A DNA stretch of 24,122 nucleotides. Origin: a virus. Both the position numbers and the translations under genes were made by a program. Positions 1 through 6,606 of the stretch are shown here, piece by piece. Numbering within the stretch: position 1 is the first letter of the stretch; each line of letters starts with the position of its first letter. A model generated the notes under the pieces. That model ran no database searches, was not told the DNA's origin, and saw only the letters and a list, made by a program, of their open reading frames with translations. Where the stretch lies: IMG/VR virus record IMGVR_UViG_3300028840_002814, positions 1 through 24,122 of that record; one strand, written 5' to 3'.

Positions 1-21
1 GAACCTTTGGTGGAGGAGTGA
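1..21 (+). CDS. C-terminal end of an upstream gene (partial)
   Basis: The first frame reads EPLVEE and then a TGA stop that overlaps the ATG of the next gene (TGATG). This matches the overlapping style of the other genes here. Only six codons are visible, so neither function nor reality can be proven. The GGAGGAG just before the stop also serves as the ribosome binding site of the following gene. Confidence 0.3.
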   Translation, partial: EPLVEE

Positions 22-197
22 TGGCCGAAGCATTCAAGCAACACAACGAGTGGCACGTCAGAGACGGCAGGCGGCTGATTCGCCTCAACACCCGCCAAGC
101 CGCGCTAGAGTTCGTTGCTCTGCTGGAACGGGTGGCCGACTTGGAGGCGCAGCTCGACAAGAAGCAGAGACGGAGCACCAAGCGTGAGCCTGCCTGA
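21..197 (+). CDS. small phage protein, unknown function
   Basis: A 58-residue protein, too short for most ORF callers. It starts at an ATG 3 bases after a strong GGAGGAG ribosome binding site (12-18). The second half (LEFVALLERVADLEAQLDKK) is a charged amphipathic helix that could form a short coiled coil, and the C-terminus is very basic (KKQRRSTKR). It overlaps the next gene by 14 bases. No family is recognised. It belongs to a run of small genes upstream of the head module, where many tailed phages keep small accessory or portal-adjacent genes. Confidence 0.6.
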   Translation: MAEAFKQHNEWHVRDGRRLIRLNTRQAALEFVALLERVADLEAQLDKKQRRSTKREPA

Positions 198-375
198 AGA
201 CCTGTCCCTGCCTGCTGTCAAGATGGCGCGTCGAATGCAGGCGCTTCCCTGTGGCAAGCTGCACCTCGTCGCCGTGGTCAAGCTGGCGAAGCACCTATGG
301 CTACAGTTCGTGTTGAGCGGGTGCGGGGTCAAGGTCGAGAAGCTGGTGGATGAGGAAAGGGCGCAAGATGCCTAA
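184..375 (+). CDS. small hypothetical protein
   Basis: The open frame from GTG 184 gives 63 residues. An ATG at 223 would give a 50-residue version. The GTG start overlaps the preceding gene by 14 bases, and the stop lies inside the next gene (8-base overlap), which supports a real gene in a coupled string. The ribosome binding site before the GTG is weak (GGAGCACC). The middle (LPCGKLHLVAVVKLAKHLW) is alternately hydrophobic and basic and may form a small beta-rich fold. No family is recognised, and the true start is uncertain. Confidence 0.45.
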   Translation: MSLPEDLSLPAVKMARRMQALPCGKLHLVAVVKLAKHLWLQFVLSGCGVKVEKLVDEERAQDA

Positions 376-811
376 AGACCGTTGGCAGCCCAAGGTTGAT
401 GCGTTGCTGCGTTTGGCCGAGGATAAGGGGGCAACGGCAGCCGAACGTGAAACGGCGCGGGAGAAGTTAGCCCTCATCCTCACAACCCATCCAGAGGCTA
501 CGACTATTCGTCAGTATGAGCCGGTGCGCCAGTTCACAATGCGCGATGTGGGCTTTATGCGCAAGCACGGCATCTCGACGGACGGGGAGTGGGCGGGGCG
601 CAATCTACACGAGGCCGTGGCCGTAATGGCTGCGGACTATCGGCAGCGCATCGCAGAGTTCAGGGGGCGCAAGCGACTAGGAGAAGCGCAGGGACAATTG
701 CCACCTGTGACGCAGATGAGTCAGGCAGAATTGAAAGACGCCATTCTGGAACAGTTGGATGCAGAGATAGAGGACGTGGACCGGCTGCTGACCATTGACG
801 CCGACGCCTGA
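368..811 (+). CDS. hypothetical protein with a DUF2786-like N-terminus
   Basis: A 147-residue protein. ATG 368 is preferred over the in-frame ATG at 350 because AGGAAAGG (353-360) sits 7 bases before it. Residues 5-38 (motif VDALLRLAEDKGATAAERETA) resemble the short helical DUF2786 repeat (LLxLAexxGAtxxEAexA), found in phage and bacterial proteins of unknown function. The C-terminal third is a highly acidic helix (AELKDAILEQLDAEIEDVDRLL). The end of this gene contains the -35 box of the next promoter. The family assignment is tentative; the coding call itself is strong. Confidence 0.7.
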   Translation: MPKDRWQPKVDALLRLAEDKGATAAERETAREKLALILTTHPEATTIRQYEPVRQFTMRDVGFMRKHGISTDGEWAGRNLHEAVAVMAADYRQRIAEFRGRKRLGEAQGQLPPVTQMSQAELKDAILEQLDAEIEDVDRLLTIDADA

Positions 812-823
812 AAGTGGTATAAT
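795..823 (+). promoter_or_regulatory. sigma70-type promoter for the Tat-signal gene (leaderless)
   Basis: TTGACG at 795-800, a 17-base spacer and TATAAT at 818-823, preceded by TGG (near-extended -10). Six bases separate the -10 box from the ATG at 830, so transcription should begin at about the A of the start codon. No Shine-Dalgarno sequence precedes that ATG. The same arrangement (TTGACG, 17 bases, TATAAT, 6 bases, start codon) recurs at 6371-6408. Confidence 0.8.
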
Positions 824-829
824 GGGACT

Positions 830-1426
830 ATGTTAACGAGACGCGATTTCCTCAAGGGCATACTGGCGACTGCTGGCGCGGTGGCGCTCAAGGGGCCGCT
901 GGCGCTGATTGAGCCTATTCACGGCGCGCACGAATTGACAGCGCAGGAACGGGATGTGGTAGCTGATGTGTTGGGAATACGGCGTCAAGTATGGCCGATA
1001 GCGAAGCCAAGACTCAAGGTACATAGACTGCAAGCCCAGTTGCAGTCTAATAGTGAATTGCAGGGCGATGCAGTGATATCGTGCGGAAGTGCACGTCTTT
1101 GGATGCGTGAGAAAGAGCGCCAATCTTGGGAAGCCTTGGGGGAAGTGGAATCACTACTTGGCTATCCAGTGGAAATGGTAGCAGGGCCAAATGTCGAGAT
1201 AGAGCTAGAACTAGGAAATATCACCGGCTATATTGTGCCGACAGAGTTCAGGGCAGATGTAGTCAAAGAATATGGCAAGCTCATAGCTCGGTTGCCTCCC
1301 TTGTCTTTTACAGGGTCTTGGGAGCCTGTCAAAGCAGCCATAACGCGGACAGAACTTCCAGGTGGTCATGGGAGCATTGGTACGTTCTGGGACTTGACGC
1401 CTCAATGGAGAGGAGACCATCGGTAG
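830..1426 (+). CDS. Tat-exported protein of unknown function (moron candidate)
   Basis: A 198-residue protein that opens with a classic twin-arginine signal: T-R-R-D-F-L-K at residues 3-9, then the hydrophobic stretch GILATAGAVAL and a probable cut near residue 32 (HGA/HE). The Tat pathway carries folded proteins across the membrane, so the mature part of about 165 residues should act outside the cytoplasm. It contains several charged strands and helices but no motif that I recognise. The start is fixed both by the twin-arginine motif, which must be N-terminal, and by the promoter, whose +1 falls on the ATG. The gene has its own promoter and is followed by a terminator. Its codons look richer in A/T than its neighbours (not counted). 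A phage-borne Tat substrate beside head genes suggests lysogenic conversion, but the function is unknown. Confidence 0.85.
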   Translation: MLTRRDFLKGILATAGAVALKGPLALIEPIHGAHELTAQERDVVADVLGIRRQVWPIAKPRLKVHRLQAQLQSNSELQGDAVISCGSARLWMREKERQSWEALGEVESLLGYPVEMVAGPNVEIELELGNITGYIVPTEFRADVVKEYGKLIARLPPLSFTGSWEPVKAAITRTELPGGHGSIGTFWDLTPQWRGDHR

Positions 1427-1485
1427 CATAGTTTGGCAATAGCATAACCCGTCGGGGCCATCCCTGACGCTGGCTCAGGACATAC

Positions 1486-1521
1486 ACGGGCCGACTTCTT
1501 TATGAGGTCGGCCCGTTTTTT
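1486..1521 (+). terminator. rho-independent terminator
   Basis: A perfect 10-bp stem, ACGGGCCGAC (1486-1495) with GTCGGCCCGT (1507-1516), an 11-base loop, and a run of six T beginning at the last stem base (1516-1521). It lies 60 bases after the stop of the Tat-signal gene and closes that one-gene unit. There is no T-run on the other strand, so it should act on plus-strand transcripts only. Confidence 0.92.
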
Positions 1522-1529
1522 GTTGGGAT

Positions 1530-1727
1530 ATGATGGACAGGCAAACGAAACCGAACAACCTACAACTGGTCGAGGTGCGCTGCGCTCAGTGCCTACAGCC
1601 AACGGACACCATCTGTATGGTGCGCCGGGACGGCAAGCTGGTAGCGCTATGCCCCAAGTGCGCGGTACAAGGCGGGCGGCGCTCCACTGTGGGGCCGACA
1701 GAGTTTAAGGGCGCGGGCGTGGCGTGA
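1530..1727 (+). CDS. small zinc-ribbon protein
   Basis: A 65-residue protein with two CxxC knuckles, C18-A-Q-C21 and C41-P-K-C44, separated by about 20 residues. This is the pattern of a small zinc ribbon. Start ATG 1530 (or 1533) follows a weak GGGA. It begins 9 bases after the terminator. Its 3' end overlaps the 3' end of the convergent nuclease gene by 23 bases. Small zinc ribbons are frequent in phage head regions, but their roles are mostly unknown. A DNA- or protein-binding role is only inferred. Confidence 0.65.
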   Translation: MMDRQTKPNNLQLVEVRCAQCLQPTDTICMVRRDGKLVALCPKCAVQGGRRSTVGPTEFKGAGVA

Positions 1728-2817
1728 GATGTTCGACTATCGCATCCACGCAGACCACAGGAGAGGAGCGAATTTCGTCACCAGTGAATCGAAGGACTAT
1801 CCAGCCCTTGCGCTCAAGGTCAGCGTTCTTGCGTTGGTCACGCTCTTGTACTTCTGGGCTACTGTGCCAATAGGCACCATCGGCCTCGACGGCGAGCTTG
1901 TGGTCGGGAAAAGCGATGTCGATATGCCAGCGCTCAACTTTATATTCGGTTCTGAACAGGACGCCCCTGGCTTCAAGTTCTTGCTGGAGCAGTATTTCTA
2001 TGGACGTTGGTCCATTGTACCGGGCGAAGCAGTTGCGAGAGCAGAATCGCGCAATCCCTTCTCTGCATGGATAGATGGAAAAGACTTTACCGCATATCTC
2101 ACAAGTGGCAGTAGCGCCACTAGTCTTGGCCTGCCAATGGCATTCTTGGGAACAGTATTTGGCATTTTGGGCGCGGAAGTGATGAACAACAAACGCATCG
2201 CCACAGTGTTCGCATATCTTGGTAACGCTGGCGCGCGCTTGGTCATGGCACTCGGTCGAACAATAGCGCCGGTTACTACTGGGATGGACCTGAAAAGATT
2301 GGCCGCAATGTGGGCACGTTCTGGCTGTACGGTGGTAGTGGGGATGGCTCTCGCCCCTCATGCCTATATGTTGACATTCTGCCGAGCAGTAAGTTTTATT
2401 GATTCGTGCGGCGCGGTCAGAAAATGTGTTTCCACACACAGGGCAGGTTTTAGAGATAAGCGGAATGTCATTCATACAATCTTTCGAGCAATATATCCCA
2501 CGCCCCTTGGTCACGCGATTTTGGTCGATGGTGAAAAGCTTGCCGCACCGCTGGCATTTACGGGTAACAGGGCCACCAGTCCAATGCCCGGCATTTGGGC
2601 CTACGCGATATTCATGAGAGCATTTGCGCGAACAAAAGTCACCAGCGTTGTAAATCAGTTCACTTGGACGAACTTCGAAAGATTTGCCGCAATTCTTGCA
2701 GGTGCGCGGAATGCGTTTCTTGCGCGATTCGTAGTGGCAGGCGCGAGAACAGAACTTTTGGGCATTGCCCTTGGAGTAAAAAGACTTGCCGCAGTGTTGG
2801 CAGACTTTTTGAGGCAC
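1705..2817 (-). CDS. zinc-finger array nuclease, Vsr/DUF559-like (probable homing or mobile endonuclease)
   Basis: A 370-residue protein. The start is the GTG at 2817, because GGGAGGA lies 8 bases before it; the open frame continues 54 codons further up but through leader sequence. Seven similar treble-clef fingers (CxxCGxxF...CSxxC) occupy residues 6-263, with first cysteine pairs near 6, 40, 89, 125, 168, 202 and 239. A C-terminal PD-(D/E)xK-like domain follows (about 272-363): D300 in HIDIAF, then the E311-A-D-G-A-Y-W-H318 block, a basic RDQRKNADL helix and GWIVLRF. This is the layout of Vsr and DUF559 proteins and of the related EDxHD homing endonucleases. The fingers probably recognise DNA. 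It is one of only two genes on the minus strand and has its own promoter, which fits a selfish insertion between head genes. A repair or defence role is possible. Confidence 0.88.
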   Translation of the reverse strand: MPQKVCQHCGKSFYSKGNAQKFCSRACHYESRKKRIPRTCKNCGKSFEVRPSELIYNAGDFCSRKCSHEYRVGPNAGHWTGGPVTRKCQRCGKLFTIDQNRVTKGRGIYCSKDCMNDIPLISKTCPVCGNTFSDRAARINKTYCSAECQHIGMRGESHPHYHRTARTCPHCGQSFQVHPSSNRRYCSTECHDQARASVTKICEHCGDAFVVHHFRAQNAKYCSQECHWQAKTSGATATCEICGKVFSIYPCREGIARFCSRNCFARYNGPTSIEILLQQELEARGVLFRTEYKVERWHIDIAFPDHKLAVEADGAYWHSSPEVQERDQRKNADLERKGWIVLRFTGDEIRSSPVVCVDAIVEHLTPRPRP

Positions 2818-2860
2818 AACAAAATCCTCCCGGCTCAGGATAGCTGGCAGATATTTGATG

Positions 2861-2916
2861 GTGGGGGCGGCTCGGTGCCAGTGACCGAGTGTTCGGGTCG
2901 CGTTCCCTAGCCCCAC
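2861..2916 (-). promoter_or_regulatory. foldable 5' leader of the nuclease mRNA
   Basis: The untranslated leader can fold into a three-way junction. A closing stem pairs 2861-2866 (GTGGGG) with 2911-2916 (CCCCAC). A 6-bp hairpin pairs 2871-2876 (CTCGGT) with 2884-2889 (ACCGAG) around a 7-base loop, and a 3-bp stem pairs 2895-2897 with 2905-2907, again with a 7-base loop. It begins about 8 bases after the predicted transcription start and ends about 33 bases before the ribosome binding site. No known RNA class is recognised. The folding is by eye only. Confidence 0.4.
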
Positions 2917-2930
2917 TAATAGTATAACAC

Positions 2931-2936
2931 AAAAGT
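2931..2936 (-). promoter_or_regulatory. probable -10 box of the nuclease promoter
   Basis: On the minus strand, TATACT (2936 down to 2931) is preceded by GT, giving GTTATACT. No good -35 lies at the standard distance; TGGACA (2962 down to 2957) is 20 bases away, which is too far. Predicted transcription start is near 2924, giving a leader of about 107 bases. Confidence 0.45.
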
Positions 2937-2978
2937 CGGATTTTTGCAAGGCTGGATGTCCAGCAAAGGCAGATTCCA

Positions 2979-4529
2979 ATGGAACACAAAACGTTTCCCA
3001 GCATAGGGACCAAGGTCATCGACGCTGACCAAGGTATCGTAGAAGGGGTGATAACTTTATTCGGCGTGTTGGATAGAGGAAATGACATATCGTTCCCCAA
3101 TTCGTTCCGCAAAACTCTGTCTGAGCGTGGTAGTAAAGTGAAGGTGCTGGACTCACACAAAACGGACAGTGTAATGCGCGTCTTAGGCAAGCCCCTGGAG
3201 ATTCGGGAGATGTCGCGGGCTGAATTGCCTCACGCTATTGTAGACCAATATCCAGAGGTTACGGGCGGCGTTTATGCTAAGACTCAATTTTTGATGGATA
3301 CGCCGGAAGGCCGGGGCGCATTTGCACGCATCAAATCAGGCGCGCTTCAAGAGTGGTCATATGGATATGATGCGCTGGATGTAGAACACGCCACTGTCAA
3401 GAATGGAGAGGGCCAAGATGTGCGGGCTAGACTCCTGAAAACGGTCAGGCTCTGGGAGTACTCGCCTGTGCTCTGGGGACTTGTTCCTGGCACGACTGTG
3501 GTGTCTGCCAAGGGCGACAACGGCGACCCCGACAAGGCAGTCGGCGGCGCGGATGCTCTGACGCCTCCTGGCACTGTCTGGCACTGTACCTGTCCCAAAT
3601 GTGGACACGAGTGGAACAGCGATACCAAATGCGCAGAGTCTACTTGCCCTGAGTGTGGGCACGAATTGGGCGGGCGCTCAGCAGGCACGGGTACAGAGGG
3701 CAGACAGATCATCGGGGGCACCGGCGTATCGCTGGCCTCTGACGCTGGACCGGAGGAGGAGAAACCCTGGCGGGCCATCCGTGAGGGTGACAAGTGGCGG
3801 GTATATCAGGTGGACGAGGACGGCAACCCGACCGGCGAACCACTGGGCGAACACGACACCCAGGCTGAGGCGGCTGCACAGGTAAGGGCGCTATATGCCA
3901 ATGAGCCAGAGGCGGGCAAAGTGACTTGGACGGCACGCTACGTGAATGATTTGCCAGACGGGAGTTTTCTCTACGTCGAGAGCGGCGGAGACAAAGACGA
4001 CGAGGGCAAGACGACTCCCCGTAGTCTTCGCCACTTTCCCTACAAGGACGCTGATGGCTCTATCGACCTGCCCCACCTACGTAATGCCATCGCACGCATC
4101 CCACAGAGTAATGCGCCGGGGCTGACCGATGCCAAGAAAACGCAACTACAGGAGCGCGCCCGCCGAATGTTGGAGGACGCACAGAAAGCAGATGCCAAGA
4201 TTGGCCGCGTGCTGGCTGCCCGTAACGCCACGCGCATCGCCAACGCCCTGGCCCGTCTCATCGAAGTGCTAGAGGACGCGGGCGTGGACATTCCGGGCTA
4301 CGGAGAGACAGAAGAAGAGGAAAAGAGCGACCAACCGGCGACCGATGCCGGAGACGATACCGCACCTGCTGAGGCCGCGACAGACGATGCCGCACCCGAG
4401 CAGGCCGCAACTGATGAGGAGGAAACAGACGAGCAGGCCGGGCCGCCCGACGGGACACCCACCTCCGAGGAACTGCTGAAACTCATCGGCGTGGAACAAG
4501 ACGAAATCGCTATACTATTGGAGGTGTAA
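2979..4529 (+). CDS. HK97-type prohead protease with zinc ribbon and acidic scaffold-like C-terminus
   Basis: A 516-residue protein; the protease alone is usually about 200. Residues 1-170 are a U35/S78-type prohead protease: an F-x-V-x-D-R-G-N-D strand turn, catalytic H60 in LDSHKTD, catalytic S127 in EWSYGYD, and the LWEYSPVLWG block. A zinc ribbon follows (C205xxC208...C223xxC226). After a linker, residues 315-400 form a helical domain (DLPDGSFLYVE, then PRSLRHFPYKD and DLPHLRNAIARIP) that is often fused to phage head proteins. The tail from 440 to 495 is acidic and Ala/Glu-rich, as in scaffold regions. The enzyme digests scaffold and capsid N-termini during head maturation. The start has AAAGG at about 9 bases; the capsid gene follows after 3 bases. 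Confidence 0.9.
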   Translation: MEHKTFPSIGTKVIDADQGIVEGVITLFGVLDRGNDISFPNSFRKTLSERGSKVKVLDSHKTDSVMRVLGKPLEIREMSRAELPHAIVDQYPEVTGGVYAKTQFLMDTPEGRGAFARIKSGALQEWSYGYDALDVEHATVKNGEGQDVRARLLKTVRLWEYSPVLWGLVPGTTVVSAKGDNGDPDKAVGGADALTPPGTVWHCTCPKCGHEWNSDTKCAESTCPECGHELGGRSAGTGTEGRQIIGGTGVSLASDAGPEEEKPWRAIREGDKWRVYQVDEDGNPTGEPLGEHDTQAEAAAQVRALYANEPEAGKVTWTARYVNDLPDGSFLYVESGGDKDDEGKTTPRSLRHFPYKDADGSIDLPHLRNAIARIPQSNAPGLTDAKKTQLQERARRMLEDAQKADAKIGRVLAARNATRIANALARLIEVLEDAGVDIPGYGETEEEEKSDQPATDAGDDTAPAEAATDDAAPEQAATDEEETDEQAGPPDGTPTSEELLKLIGVEQDEIAILLEV

Positions 4530-4532
4530 GCG

Positions 4533-5849
4533 ATGAGTGAAATGAAGTGGCAAGAGCGACTTGCCAAAAGCGGTCAACTCTTTGCCCAGGCCAAGGAAAT
4601 CCTGGCGAACGAAGAGGCGACCGCAGAAGACAAGGCCAAACTTGAACCGATGCTGACTGAGGCCCGGCAGCTCAAAGCCGAGGGCGTGCAGCTCAAGGAA
4701 ATCGAGACCAGCGCCGTCGAACTGGAGCAGATGGCCGAAGAGATACAGGCAGAGGCCAAGGCTGATACGCGACCGGCTACTGGGAGCGGGGCGTTCAAGT
4801 CGTGGGGCGAGTTCCTGTATGCCGTGGGTACGTGGCACAAGACCGGGCAAGCCGACAACCGGCTGGTAACATTCTATGAAGACGCACCGAAACAGGGTGC
4901 AGGCCCGTCACAGGGCAAGGATTTGGTGGAAGCCATCGGTGCTTCTGGCGGGTTCCTGGTGCCGACCGAGTACCTGGCCGAACTGCAAGCAGCGCAAGCG
5001 GAGATGGGCATCGTCCGAGGTCGGGCGACCGTTATCCCGATGAGACGCCGACAAATCGACATCCCGGTGCTGGACCAGACTGGCACGACCAGCGGTGTCC
5101 CGCATTGGTTCGGTGGCATGGCGTTTTATTGGGGTGAGGAAGCCACGGAGAAAACCGAGAGCGACCCGTCCTTCCGTAAGATCGCACTCGTGGCGCACAA
5201 GCTCTACGGTTACACGCGCGCGGGTGATGAGCTACTGGACGACAGCGCCATCAGCCTAGAGGCGTTCCTGTCCGGCCCGATGGGCATGGTCGGGGGCGTC
5301 GCGTGGCACGAGGACTATGCATTCATCCAGGGCACCGGCGCGGGCCAACCCCTGGGCGTCATCAACGCGGGCGCGACCATCAACGTAGCGCGTGCAGCAG
5401 CAGGAGCCATCGGATACGCAGACCTAGCCAATATGATGGAGAATTTCTTGCCGTCTGGGCGCGGCGTATGGGTCATCACCCAGAGCGCAATGGCTGACCT
5501 CATTCAGTTGAGCGGGCCAGCGGGAAATGCCAGCTACGTATGGCAGCCCAATGCGCGCGACGGGGTTCCTGGCTATCTGCTGGGATTCCCGGTCATCTGG
5601 AGCGAAAAGTGCCCGCGCATCGGCACGGCGGGCGACGTGATTTTGGCCGACTGGCTGTACTACTTGATCGGCGACCGGCAAGCCACGACGGTGGAAAGCA
5701 CCAAGTTCGACCGCTGGCGCTGGGACGAGACAAGCTGGCGTGTCGTGCATCGCGTTGACGGGCAGCCGTGGTTGAGCGCGCCGCTCACGTATCAGGATGG
5801 CACAACGCAAGTTTCGCCCTTCGTCATACTTGGCGATGTGAGCACCTAG
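4533..5849 (+). CDS. HK97-fold major capsid protein
   Basis: A 438-residue protein behind a strong ribosome binding site (GGAGGTG, about 4519-4525). Residues 5-80 form a Lys/Glu/Ala-rich coiled coil, the delta domain that acts as internal scaffold and is removed by the upstream protease in this family. The capsid core begins near SGGFLVP (138-144) and includes the family-typical GTGAGQPLGVI (267-277). It ends with the P-domain strand region (FDRWRWDETSWRVVHRVDG). It builds the icosahedral shell. Order and spacing with the protease are standard. The exact cleavage site cannot be read. Confidence 0.95.
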   Translation: MSEMKWQERLAKSGQLFAQAKEILANEEATAEDKAKLEPMLTEARQLKAEGVQLKEIETSAVELEQMAEEIQAEAKADTRPATGSGAFKSWGEFLYAVGTWHKTGQADNRLVTFYEDAPKQGAGPSQGKDLVEAIGASGGFLVPTEYLAELQAAQAEMGIVRGRATVIPMRRRQIDIPVLDQTGTTSGVPHWFGGMAFYWGEEATEKTESDPSFRKIALVAHKLYGYTRAGDELLDDSAISLEAFLSGPMGMVGGVAWHEDYAFIQGTGAGQPLGVINAGATINVARAAAGAIGYADLANMMENFLPSGRGVWVITQSAMADLIQLSGPAGNASYVWQPNARDGVPGYLLGFPVIWSEKCPRIGTAGDVILADWLYYLIGDRQATTVESTKFDRWRWDETSWRVVHRVDGQPWLSAPLTYQDGTTQVSPFVILGDVST

Positions 5850-5862
5850 AGGAGAATAGACA

Positions 5863-6309
5863 ATGCCTGAGTACACGCAGAGATTTACCGAGGTCTACTA
5901 TCCTCTGTCCATTCAGTACAGCGACTCATTTGGTGCAGGCACGTCGGATAGCACCTACGTATCGCTGGCGAACTACCATCGTGCAGTCCTGGTGCTGAAC
6001 GTTGGCGATATGCAGGCCACGGCAACGCTGGCTTGCTCCATCCGCCAGGCGACCAGCACGGCAGGCGCAGGCGCGAAAGTCATCACCGGCAAGAGCATCA
6101 CGCAGTTGACCCAGGCCAGCGGAGACGGGGACGACCTGATTTGCATCGAACTCCGAACCGAGGAACTGGATGTAGTCAACGGGTTTGATTGCGTCAGTGT
6201 TCGGGTGGTGGTCACAAATGCGGCGGTAGAGTACGGCTACGTGCTCTACGGGGCCATCCCCAGGTTCCAGCCGACCGCGACGACCAACTGGGTGGAGATT
6301 GTAGACTGA
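5863..6309 (+). CDS. capsid-adjacent head protein (possible decoration protein)
   Basis: A 148-residue beta-rich protein with a GGAGA ribosome binding site. The centre (VLNVGDMQATATLACSIRQ, then TGKSITQLTQASGDGDDLI and LDVVNGFDCVSVRVVV) matches a family that I recall as lying directly behind major capsid genes of siphophages. Members look like head decoration or stabilisation proteins. The family memory is not a database match. Its position fits a virion role, and it is the last head gene before a hairpin and a new promoter. Confidence 0.7.
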   Translation: MPEYTQRFTEVYYPLSIQYSDSFGAGTSDSTYVSLANYHRAVLVLNVGDMQATATLACSIRQATSTAGAGAKVITGKSITQLTQASGDGDDLICIELRTEELDVVNGFDCVSVRVVVTNAAVEYGYVLYGAIPRFQPTATTNWVEIVD

Positions 6310-6321
6310 TAATGACAGCGT

Positions 6322-6342
6322 GAGGGAGGCCCCTTCTCCCTC
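6322..6342 (+). terminator. hairpin after the head genes, weak terminator or attenuator
   Basis: GAGGGAG (6322-6328) pairs with CTCCCTC (6336-6342) around a 7-base loop, 13 bases after the head gene stop. No T-run follows, so termination would be weak or factor-dependent. An alternative register pairs GGGAGG with CCTCCC. Confidence 0.35.
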
Positions 6343-6382
6343 CCGCGCCGTGCCGTTGAGGCCCAAACCCTTGACGGCGCGG
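6343..6382 (+). repeat. 9-bp inverted repeat overlapping the -35 box
   Basis: CCGCGCCGT (6343-6351) and ACGGCGCGG (6374-6382) are exact reverse complements separated by 22 bases. The right arm overlaps the -35 box TTGACG (6371-6376). It could be an operator for the ribbon-helix-helix protein encoded directly downstream, or the stem of a long hairpin that ends head transcription. There is no T-run after it. Confidence 0.5.
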
Positions 6383-6399
6383 CTGTTTGCGGGTATAAT
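6371..6399 (+). promoter_or_regulatory. sigma70-type promoter for the regulator and glycan genes
   Basis: TTGACG at 6371-6376, a 17-base spacer and TATAAT at 6394-6399. A GTG codon begins 7 bases after the -10 box (6406), where transcription should start. The layout is the same as the 795-823 promoter. No other obvious plus-strand promoter is seen until the tRNA, so this one probably reads into the glycosyltransferase operon. Confidence 0.82.
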
Positions 6400-6405
6400 A
6401 TGTAC

Positions 6406-6606
6406 GTGGACATATACGAACGGGACAGCGACAACCGCATCATGGACGTAAAGGTGAATTTCTGGCTTGACGCCGACTTGCGCGATGCCGTGATGGACAA
6501 GGCGCAACGGGAAAGCGTGAATTTGAGCGCGCTGCTGCGTGCGATGCTGCGTGAGTGGCTGGCGGGCACGTACCGCCCGAAGGAAAGGCCCGACGATGTG
6601 GATTAA
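6406..6606 (+). CDS. ribbon-helix-helix DNA-binding protein
   Basis: 66 residues from the leaderless GTG 6406. ATG 6400 lies directly after the -10 box and would be upstream of the transcript start; ATG 6442 gives 54 residues but has no ribosome binding site. The core is a basic-hydrophobic strand (MDVKVNFWL) followed by two helices (ADLRDAVMDKAQRE and NLSALLRAMLREWL), the pattern of Arc/CopG-type dimers that bind DNA with a paired beta ribbon. It sits at the head of the glycan operon, and its promoter carries an inverted repeat, so autoregulation of the operon is likely but inferred. It overlaps the next gene by 11 bases. Confidence 0.75.
   Translation: MDIYERDSDNRIMDVKVNFWLDADLRDAVMDKAQRESVNLSALLRAMLREWLAGTYRPKERPDDVD

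Noticed and set aside
1729-2910. A 393-codon plus-strand open frame
   Set aside because: It is the antisense of the zinc-finger nuclease gene. The minus frame has seven regular CxxC fingers, a nuclease domain and a ribosome binding site; the plus frame has no recognisable protein pattern.
2861-2916. A tRNA-like fold on the plus strand
   Set aside because: The arms have 7-base loops, but the putative anticodon loop lacks U33 and there is no D arm or proper T loop.
2818-2979. An extra 54-codon N-terminus for the nuclease
   Set aside because: These codons run through the -10 box and foldable leader. A GGGAGGA site points to GTG 2817.
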